Source: Paracamarosporium sp. OC-R06-R3
Taxonomy: Eukaryota > Ascomycota > Dothideomycetes > Pleosporales > Didymosphaeriaceae
Length of the DNA stretch: 31,675 bases
Reading direction: 5' to 3'
Assembly (NCBI GenBank): GCA_019828545.1
Contig: JACVRA010000015.1
Coordinates: 1 to 31,675, forward strand
Below are positions 20,516-29,460 of the stretch, in pieces (positions within the stretch are counted from its first letter, which is position 1; each line of letters opens with the position of its first letter). The notes under the pieces were generated by a model. It saw only the letters and a program-made list of their open reading frames with translations, had not been told where the DNA came from and made no database searches. The translations under genes and the position numbers were made by a program.

Positions 20516-21922
20516 ATGCAAGCCACTCTAGAATCTACGACCGCGCGGTTTGTGAAGAGCCATCCCAATTCTCGCACTCTACACCAAAGCGCTCTCGAGT
20601 GTCTTCCCGGTGGTAACACCCGAACCGCTCTATGGACTGCGCCGTTTCCGATTAGTATCGCTCGAGGAGAGGGCTACCAGGTCATTGATGAAGACGGAAA
20701 TCGGTAAGTCTCGTAATTACCAAACGTTCTACGGGTCTTTCTAACGAGGTGAATCAGGTATAACGACTTCGTCTCAGACATGACAGCTGGCTTATACGGA
20801 CACTCTCACTCTATGCTACAAAAAGCCCTGGTCGACGCCATTAACGTTATAGGTACCAATCTCGGCGGCACGACCGTGTACGAACAGCGGTACGCATCGT
20901 ACCTTTGCGAGCGCTTTGGTCTTGACTTGTTGCGTTTCTCCAACTCAGGAACGGAAGCAAATATCCATGCACTAGCCGCTGCACGGAAATTCACAAATCG
21001 TCGCAAGGTAATAGCTTTCCGTGGCGGATATCATGGTAGTGTCCTAGCCTTCGGTAATGGCATTGCGGCGAACAACGTCGATCCGAACGACTGGATTTTA
21101 TGCCAATATAACGATGTCGTCGGTCTGGAGAAGGCATTTGCGGAACATGATGACATTGCAGCCGTGATTCTGGAGGCCGTGCAAGGCTCTGGGGGTTCGA
21201 TACCTGCGACATCGGAGTTTTTGCACGCTGTGAGGGGCTCATCCAGAAAGGTATTCCTGCTCGTTGTGCAATACACGATAGCTTGCTTACTATTCCAGGC
21301 TGGTGCTCTCTTTATCCTAGATGAAGTCATGACATCCCGCTTAGGCCCAAGCGGTCTAAAAAGCGTACTACACCTCCAGCCCGACCTGGTCACTCTCGGA
21401 AAATACCTCGGAGGCGGCATGCCTTTCGGCGCATTTGGTGGTCGGGCTGAGATTCTCAATGTCTACGATCCGCGCTCACCCACATCGCTTTCCCATTCGG
21501 GCACGTTCCAGAACAACGTTCTCATGCTCAATGCCGGCTTCAAAGGCGCGTCAGAAGTCTACACTGCCGACAAGGCTGTCTCGCTGAATCAGAGGGGTGA
21601 CAAGCTACGTGATGCGCTTAATGAGGCGCTTCATGGGACACGTATGTGCGTTACCGGTCTGGGTTCGCTAATGTGTGTGCATGCTACTACTGTGGGGCTG
21701 AGGCCACAGAATATTACGTGTAGAGATGATGTAGCTCTTGTAGAGGATACGGATTTGAAAAGGTTGTTTTGGTTGGAGATGTTGGAGAAGGGGTTTTGGA
21801 TGCAGTTGAGAGGGAGTATTGCGTTAAATATTCTATTACCTGATGATGTATTGGAAGGGTTTGCGAGTGCTGTTAGAGATTTTGTGAAAGCGCATGGCGA
21901 TTTGTTGGGTGTGCCGAACTGA
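20516..21922 (+). CDS. Class III PLP aminotransferase / glutamate-1-semialdehyde aminomutase-like
   Basis: Three exons (20516-20703, 20758-21250, 21299-21922) encode 434 residues. The second intron (48 bp, GTATTC..CCAG) contains no in-frame stop, so an unspliced reading also stays open, but removing it restores the RK-AGALFILDEV join expected of the family. Motifs include LPGGNTRTALW near the N-terminus, FSNSGTEANIHALAAARKFT and RGGYHG, which bind the PLP phosphate and ring, ILDEV with Asp235, and TLGKYLGGGMPFGAFGG with PLP Lys262. The family contains glutamate-1-semialdehyde aminomutases and related omega- or beta-amino acid aminotransferases. Since fungi do not make tetrapyrroles from glutamate semialdehyde, a catabolic aminotransferase or mutase acting on the cluster substrate is more likely. 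It is divergent from RidA. Confidence 0.92.
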
Positions 21923-22500
21923 ATATATCATATGTCATTATATTTCAGATTCTTCGAGACGAAATGCCACTGTGTTTCCTTGGCGACTTCACTACGTTCT
22001 TGCATTGCATTGTACCGCGGCTTGCAAGAGCACGCGAAGGTCCTCGCTCGGTAGACCAAGTATGGCTTTGGTCTGGTTGTCATGGCTTTGGACATGCCCA
22101 TGTTTTAAATTCCAAGCATCTACTATTTCGAGTGAAGATGTCAACGCTCATTCAACATATAGATCTAGATCTGCGGAAACATGCGGAGATGACTGTCACA
22201 TAAATATATTTACTATCTATTATAGTGTATTAGAGAGACTTATAAGAAGTATCCAATAAGTCTAAATACTCCATATCTTAGATCAGGCACTTTATAATTT
22301 ATCTAACTTATATCACTTATGTTGAGTGTGTAGACATAAACAACTTGTAATTGTACTTAATAAAGAGATAAATATATAAGACAAGGTGCCAACGAGCGTA
22401 TTAAAGTACGAAACTATCTTGCCATACACAATGACTATAATAGTTATCGACATCATACGTAGCGATGTCTCGAAATCAGACAAATAACATCTCATTACCC
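21923..22500. other. Intergenic stretch with AT-rich relic
   Basis: No gene is supported. From about 22200 to 22490 the sequence turns TA-rich and resembles a small RIP-altered remnant. It marks the right limit of the co-regulated cluster. No CGG-N6-CCG site was seen. Confidence 0.45.
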
Positions 22501-24294
22501 TCAACCATTGATTACCGTGTTGAAGCCTGTTGGGACCGGAGTTGGCTTGGGCTGTGGACCAGTAGAGTCGGGGGAAGTTGGTTTCTGCTGCGACGTGCGT
22601 GCGACGTACTTCCCACCTGCAACACGAATGATGGTTCCAGGCTTCTCGTAGAGAGCGACCATCTTGCTGAAAGTGCTGCCAATAGTCTTCAAGTCTATGT
22701 CGCTGTAGCCTGCAACGAGCTTGGATTTCGATTTATTCAACATCTGATCAGGAGTGAGCGCCTGAATCTGCTGATCCCACTTCCGCAACTGCTCAGCATC
22801 GGCTTTGAGACATGTAGAAATGACTGTAGCCTCATCATTTTGCTGGTTCTTCTCTGTGGAGAAGGGCTCAATCAGTCCTTGATATAGCATTGCCATTCTA
22901 CGCCATTGCTCCCGGGGCATCTTGTTCTGTCCATCGATAGAGTCCCCGTTCGGAATCTTCTTGCCTCCCGGTTTATCAGCACGCTTCTGAACATCATCAT
23001 CCAGAACCTGCATCGCCTTTCCAAGTATAGAAGGCGGTGTGCTGATCTTGGCACAATCAAAGTTGGGAACGGCCCCGATCCAGTTGCGCATACGGAAGAA
23101 GGCTTTGGTGCCGAGATGCTCGATGTATATTGTGGGTATGCCAACAAGTGCATTGGCATCCATGGCACCAGTCTTTTGTCCCAGTTGGTATAATCGACCT
23201 GGAAAGCGCTCCATCAAAGCCAAGAAGAAAGATAATTGACCTTCGCGACCATGAGTTGGACCGGGGTGCTTCCTGAAGAACGTCTCCCCAATGTGAAACT
23301 CGGAATGGAAACCTTTGCCATCTTTGTTGTCGTGCCCAATGGTGATAACCTTAGATGTTGGCGAGAGCAAGCGATATAGTTGCTCTTGCCCAATGACGTC
23401 GCTGTCGCCCTGTGGATTGTGCCCGTTGGGCGTCATGCCGCCTGAGTAGCGAGCCCACAGCAGGACAATAGGACTGGTGCCAGTAGCGGGTGGGAACTTC
23501 ATGCCTGCGGCCTCTGCATCTTGCACAATAGAGCTTATTGGCATGATGCTAATATCGTAGCACATCCGACTAGAGAGCTTCTGGTACAATTCCGTAGTCG
23601 CGGTTTTGCCGTTTCGCCAAATTTGTGCAATAAGGCGACTCGCCGAGCTGGGGCCGAAGGTCATGTACAGACTGTTTTTGTTTGTACCGTCGGGGTCCCA
23701 TCGGAAGAGCTTGCTCATGGATTCCTGAGGATAAATTGATTGAGAGTCCGAGACTTTGTGTGTAAGCAGGAGTCATACCTTCGTCTGGTCGCGAGCCAGC
23801 AACTCATTCTCTTTCGAACCGACCGGCATTTCGACAAGCTTACTGATATCATCCACCCCAACCCTCAGGTCCTTAGCATCGTCAGTAATCATGTTGTAAA
23901 GCGTCACATCTCGAGCCTTCTTGTCGTCCTTATTCGACCGCAGCACGATATATCGGACTCGATTTCGCTTCGAGACACCCGCCGCATCTTTTGTCACCCA
24001 TTGGTAGTATTTGACAAGTCCGCAGTACAATTCGCGGGCATCAGGAGACACGACTAGAAGGTCGGTGTTGTCGTCTAAGACCGCTGCTGCGGCCAAGTGC
24101 GTAGCATCGCCAGTTTGTGAGGCCTGCACAACGCAAAGCTGGCATTTAATGCCATTAGGAAGAGTGTCAGAGGTCCACACCGTGGATGTATCGAGAATCA
24201 TGACAGCAGCAGAAGAGTTGAAACTATTAAAGGTTGACTGATTACCTCCAGGGTTGACAGACTTTATGCTGAAACCTACTATAGGCGGTGTCAT
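22501..24294 (-). CDS. Unrecognised 579-residue protein, two exons
   Basis: Exons 24294-23779 and 23724-22501 join in frame across a 54-bp intron (GTATGA..CTCAG) to give 579 residues. I do not recognise the family. The composition and codon use look like a real gene, and the long clean second exon supports this. Visible points are WARYSGGMTPNG, then GQEQLYRLLSP and VITIGHD, and a GxxTGAMDANALVGIPTIYIEHLGT stretch that resembles the nucleotide-sugar end of a GT-B glycosyltransferase fold; this is a weak impression, not an assignment. The C-terminus is Pro/Thr/Ser-rich and looks disordered. No signal peptide or membrane segment is evident. It is just beyond the cluster and has no CGG-N6-CCG site in the 300 bp upstream. 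Confidence 0.7.
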
Positions 24295-26333
24295 ATGACA
24301 ATAGTTGTCTTGCCGACCAGATGGAGGTGGAGTGGAGAGCTGAGTTTAGCACTAGAAAGTCTAGACCTGTCAACCCCGCCTCTGGCGCATACAATAAGTG
24401 GCGGACAGCACGGCCTACAAAGCTAAGTAGGCCTTTCTAAACCTTAATAATAATGTACTAAAGGCAGCGTAGAGGCTGTACACTAAGTTTTCTTCTATTC
24501 TATTTAACAAATTCTTATAGAAGCCTATAGCTATATGCGATTATTATAAAGTTAAAACTATCAAGTAATGTTAAGAGAAGTGGTTTTTGTAGTATTTTGT
24601 GTGGTGGAATGCGCTCGGGCCTCGTCTGACACCATTTCGTGTTCGCCAGAGCCCGCCCACTTGGAAAAGCCATTTGGATAGGTGTACCTAAACTGGGATG
24701 GCTGAACGACTTGATGCTGTCGCAATTTGCAGCACTTGAGATATCACATGCGCCAGCATCTCTTTGACTCCATCTAGGCGACTCAATGCTGTCTCTCGCT
24801 CAAAGCTACCCTAAGTTTGCACGTGCCGTCCGGATTCGCGTGTCGTCCAATTTCTTCCCCCAACCGCACACGAAGATTAGGCTACATTCACTTGCTTTTG
24901 GAATAAATCAACTTACCAAAAGAGCTTCGACAGCTAGGTGGGAAGTTATGAAACCAGCCTCCACGCCCGACAAACAAAGCCGGAAGAGTGATTAAAATTG
25001 CGTAGATACGACGAGAGGCTGAGCTGATCTCGTCGCCTAACCCTGCATTGTCAGCTGAATAATGGCACAGCCCTGCATTAGCCGTGCATCGTGTGTTATC
25101 TTGTCTTCTCAATTCACACATGAAGCTTTACATACATAACGTAGCGTACAGTGCTTGACTGATTTGACATTCTCGAAAGATATTGAGAGACGTACCCTAA
25201 CCTCATGCTCGTCATAGTTTGCCGAACCTTTGCCGGTTGCGCATAGGTTGCATATAGCTAGTGCCTAAATCAGCCTCGCCCACCCAGCCCGCGCCGAAGG
25301 AACGGTGCGCGGAGAATATATCCAATAAAATTAGAAGAGACTCGTGCATAAGTGGAGCTAAACATCGATCTCGTAAAGCCGCGTAACGCGCGGCATTAAG
25401 CTATACTGCATCATATAACCACTTAGATAGCGCTATAGCACCAATAATTGGTGGAGCCTAGGGAACTATCGGGTTCAACCACGTCTGGATTGATCGTAGT
25501 GATTTGATCATCTAGTGGGAAGCATATGTATCCGCGGCTGCCGTTGGCGAACTGGCCCCTAGTAGCAGCGTTTTCCCATTGTCGTTTAGATGTCTTATTC
25601 ATAGCGCGTTTTCGGGTGGCAAGCTTAGGAAATTCACCAAGCAGAGCGGTTGTAATGCAAACTTTAATGACCGAATTAGGCGGGAAGACGTCATTAAGTA
25701 TCGATGCAGGTGGACTTCTTCTAGATAAAGCGGTTGTGATGCCAGAAGCGTCTCTATCAGCGCCGCGCAGTATCGCGGCAGGAGAGGGACAGAGCCACAA
25801 AGACAAATTCTTTTCCTTCTGATCAGATCTGCTCCTGCTTATGAGACGGCGGATCGTTCTCTGTGCCCCCACTGGTAACAATAATAGAATTCTCGTTCCG
25901 GTCAGTGAAGAGCCCTACATCCACGGTAGCAATAAGTCGTGTTATTCGGGGATGTCGTAATAGTGCTGCGAGTTGAACATAAACATAAACAAAATGTACA
26001 GCTGTACACGAGAATGTAGGGATGAGATCGATGAGTTTCTGCGGCGACTGTAGCTTTATTACGAAACTAAGGCGAAGTTGCGAGTTCCCTGAAGGTGTTG
26101 CGCATTATTTCGACAAGAATATTTACACTTCTGCATGTTGCTAGAATGAGGGCAGTGATAGTAACTAGGCTCGATGGACAGATTTGGATATGCCTGTTAA
26201 TTGTGTTTTCTGCCCTGGACATTCTTCACGAAGCCACAGAACTTCAGTTTAGCTCTGCTAAGCATGGAGGCAAGAGCGAGAATGACAACTGTCACGACTA
26301 CACGTTCGAAACCTAGTGTGATGATAAACCTTG
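24295..26333. other. Gene-poor stretch with a small AT-rich relic
   Basis: From about 24420 to 24600 the sequence is TA-rich and looks like a RIP-affected remnant. The rest has balanced composition but only short overlapping frames on both strands. The longest, 152 codons at 25423-25881 on the minus strand, has no recognisable motif and overlaps a 98-codon frame on the other strand. I support no gene here. Confidence 0.45.
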
Positions 26334-27014
26334 CTATGCAGGAGTAGCTAGACTCGCTTTTTGTTCTGACTTAAAATCTATGGTGAAGGACATAGTCGCT
26401 CTCTCCACACCGTAGAAGATCATTTCCCATCCGATATACCCACGCCGGAGAATAATACTCAAAAACGAGACATCAAGGTAGGTTGTAGAATTGGGAGTCA
26501 ACGGATCATTTAACATATACATGAACTGCTCCATGACTTATACATTTTGGACGAATGCCAGATGCTCCAGGGGACACAAGTCAGTTAATACTTTTCCACC
26601 AAAGGAGGCAACCACTTTGTCCGCTTCCTACACGAAACGAACAGGCATGGCAGTGACAAAGATCCCAGTTCTTGTATAGAACAAAAACAGTCACGTTAGG
26701 TTGAGGGGAAGCTGTAAGTGCGTTGCGGGTTTTAGTGTACCCGTATACAGAGGGTGAAGATAAGTTCCTCTGAAGCGCGCAATAACATTGATTTCGAGGT
26801 GCTTGAGGCGCGTGGGCGTATTTTGTAAAGACACAATGCTAATGTTGTGGGGAACGAAAAGATTTTGTAAGTTTGATGACAAAGCTGCATCTCATCACTC
26901 TTGATTTAAAATAAATTCACAAAGATTACCCAGATGTAGTGAGGCCGCAATGTAAGTTTTCTCGTTGTGGAAGCGAGTAACCGAGACATGCTTCAATCCT
27001 TTCCGTGGATATCT
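26334..27014 (-). pseudogene. LRR-like gene fragments, broken
   Basis: Short minus-strand frames in consecutive order read like pieces of one fungal F-box/leucine-rich-repeat protein: GLKHVSVTRFHNEKTYIAAS (near 27000-26940), SLQNTPTRLKHLEINVIARF (near 26840-26780), LTDLCPLEHLAFVQN (near 26595-26550), and a final 66-codon frame ending at 26334. Stops and frame changes separate them, and I could not join them with convincing introns. This may be a decayed gene or a multi-exon gene I failed to model. The assignment rests on the leucine spacing and phrases such as LKHLEI only. Confidence 0.35.
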
Positions 27015-27455
27015 TTATGACCGAAAAATCGATAATGTAGAGTTGAGTTATGCCCATGTATGGTTTCCTGTTTATGGTCTTCTTGAGCCTTTACCAAATT
27101 CTGAGACTGACAACAATCTGTAGCAGTCATAAAAGAGACAGTTGCCATGAATCCCCCTTCTTCAATCAATTCGTAAAAGAACTATACCGGCTTTTCAGGA
27201 TGTAGTTCTCTCAGAACAAATTCCTAAGCATCACGTTTCAAACTCTCCTATTTTGGTTTGGTCTTTTAAGAGGGTTCAAGGCGTTAGCCTTGACTGTGCC
27301 ACTGGCAAAATATATATAGGTCTACCTTGCAGGAAGTACCATGTGAACGCACAGTCTTCGCCATCCTACCATGACGGGGAAACGAAATTTATTACTTGGA
27401 CCTCCCCTCGGCGTTTTCTAATTGATAATTTACTTGATATGGCTTTTGCGATTCT

Positions 27456-27746
27456 GTGCCCTTTGAAACGTTCCGTCTCGTTTCGAAAGCGTGTAGACGT
27501 GTTTCCGAACCGATTATCTCTCGTATTCTTACCTTGCATGATGTAACTAACCTAGCTGAGAAAGTCAACGAGAAAATCTGCGAAAGACTACAATCCGTGA
27601 ATAATAATCTCTCGCAGTGCTTGCGACACTTGAAAATCAGTCCTTTTAAGCAGGGAAAGGACATGTCACGCGTGCAGACACTCAGCTGGGTTCTGGTCGC
27701 TATTGCAAGCCTCCAAGACATCTCGCAAGTATCATCCATACATTGA
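27456..27746 (+). pseudogene. F-box-like N-terminal fragment
   Basis: A 96-codon frame without an ATG start reads PFETFRLVSKACRRVSEPII followed by SRILTL and later NLSQCLRHLKIS. This looks like the part of a fungal F-box protein just after the LP motif: a leucine/valine-rich F-box helix followed by the first repeat. No F-box start was found directly upstream in frame and the frame stops at 27744-27746. It faces away from the LRR-like pieces on the other strand. Confidence 0.35.
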
Positions 27747-28157
27747 ATTGAGGGAAGCTTAAAGCAAGAAGATAGGATGTAAGTTGCGCAATACCACAAG
27801 GGATCCTCATAACCTTCTATAAGAAATGGCCAGGTGCCCATGTCCATGTCTCCAACACGGACCGCATGGACTGATCTCTCCCTCTAGACATCGGTCTACT
27901 CTCTTCTCCACAGCTGCACTCGTTCCATTTTGCCGTCCTCGGCCACTACTTCAGCAGAACCCACACCTCCAAATTTCCCGTCCTACGCCCTGCCCTACTC
28001 TCTGCCAAATCTCTCAAATCCCCATCTAAAGTTTATTAAAATTATTAGGCTAGATAAGTAGATGTGTAGACTATTATTGAACTTAGTACTAAGCCTATAG
28101 CTTTATATACCTAAATCCTAGTCTAGCTAAATTCTTTACTTCAATTTTTTTACTATA
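27747..28157. other. Spacer before the right-hand repeat block
   Basis: A Pro/Ser-rich 67-codon frame at 27826-28029 looks like low-complexity read-through and not a gene. Composition turns AT-rich at about 28030. The stretch ends in the TA (28156-28157) that precedes the next transposon copy. Confidence 0.4.
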
Positions 28158-29025
28158 ACGTACCTCACGGGCGAGCGACTCACACGGGCGAGCGACTCAC
28201 GCTGCCAAGCCCCTACCAAAGTCTGTACTATACACGATAGTACAGAATCACTATAAATTACTATAAAAAATTGTAATAGTATAATCTACTTAGAATCTAC
28301 TTCTATAGGCTGCTTATAAGTTGTTCTGTTGTGCCTAGGCTGGCCGTAGCGTCTACAGCGCCGTTGAGTTAATTTATCTCTATTAGTGTATACCCTCTTC
28401 TTTGCCTTCTTCCTATTACTATACGCTGTAAAGTCCTTTAGAGTAGTTAACTATAGGCCTTCTTTAGCTATTAGAACTCCCTTACGCTGTATATACTTTC
28501 TTTTATGCAATTTACGTTGCGTAGTGGCCTTGTTAGCCGCTTAAAGCTTAGCGTTACGTTTAGTTATTAATACTAGAGAATACACTATTAGCTCAGCGCC
28601 TTTTATAAGCTTTTTAATAGCCTTAACTATTAAAGTTAGGGAACTATCTATATGCCTCTAAATCCTTTACTTTACAAGCGTTAATTGTAACCCTAATTCT
28701 AAAGAGTTTTTTAGTATTTATAACTACTAGTTACTATAATTTATAGTAACTAGTAATAAAGTACGTAGCCTTATATTAAGCTTTAATATTATAGCTTTTA
28801 AATTAAGAGAAACTAATCTAGCGCCTTAAAAGCCTCCTTAGATATTACTTTTAGTAATTAAAGTATAAAAAGCTATAATAAAGTAAAATAGAAACTTAAT
28901 TTTAATAATATAATTAATATAGTTATATATTAAATTCTTAGCTTAGCACCTATACGCCTTCTTTAAAGGCACAAAATAGTCTATATTAAGTAGCTATAGG
29001 AGGTATAATAAATGTAGAGGCATTA
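28158..29025 (-). mobile_element. Truncated second Fot1/pogo-like element, RIP-mutated
   Basis: The left end begins with ACGTACCTCA after a TA, as in the element at 13199, and carries two copies of a 17-bp unit CACGGGCGAGCGACTCA in tandem. About 150 bp inside, the minus strand reads RCRRYGQPRHNRTTYKQPIE, a mutated form of the Cys/His tail of Fot1-type transposases. A TAGCTATAGGAGGTATAATA block lies 833 bp from the end; the matching block in the first element lies 822 bp from its end, which confirms shared layout. Similarity stops near 29020, so the 5' half of the transposase and the right repeat are missing. TA content is higher than in the first copy. Confidence 0.75.
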
Positions 29026-29059
29026 TTAAAATCTAAGATTCCAATATAAAGAAAGACAA

Positions 29060-29460
29060 TTAGTTAAGTAGATTCCTTTTATAGGAAGGCATGTATAGGC
29101 CTAACCCACACGCTTATATACACTAGCGTTTATAGAGGAAGTCACGTGACTACTCTATAGAGAGTACTTTATAGAGAGTACTCTATAGTAAGTGCTCTAG
29201 AGAGAGCGCTCTAGAGAGAATACTTACTAGTAAACAGCCCTAATATAAGTATATAAGAGTAAGAGAATTACCTTTAATTCTCGTATTTAATCTATTTCTT
29301 ATAAGTAATAATTTATTAGTAATCTATTATTTAAATTTCTTTAACACTTCTATTATATTATTTATATAATATAATATCGTTCTTCCTTATACTAAGTACT
29401 CTTACTTAAGAATTAACCCTACTTGCCCCTTTATATCTAGTTAACTATAGGGCTTTAATA
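29060..29460 (+). repeat. Probable 5' LTR of a Ty3/gypsy element (approximate)
   Basis: This stretch precedes the gag-like frame and contains near-palindromic short repeats built from GAGAGTACT and CTCTAGAGAG at 29151-29222. Exact ends cannot be set because RIP has altered them and the other LTR lies outside the window. Confidence 0.45.

Noticed and set aside
22465..22887. A 140-codon plus-strand frame
   Set aside because: It lies antisense to the clean second exon of the 579-residue gene.
25423..25881. A 152-codon minus-strand frame
   Set aside because: No motif was recognised and the opposite strand is also open for 98 codons, so it may be a chance frame.
27826..28029. A 67-codon Pro/Ser/Cys-rich plus-strand frame
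   Set aside because: It looks like translated low-complexity sequence with no domain.
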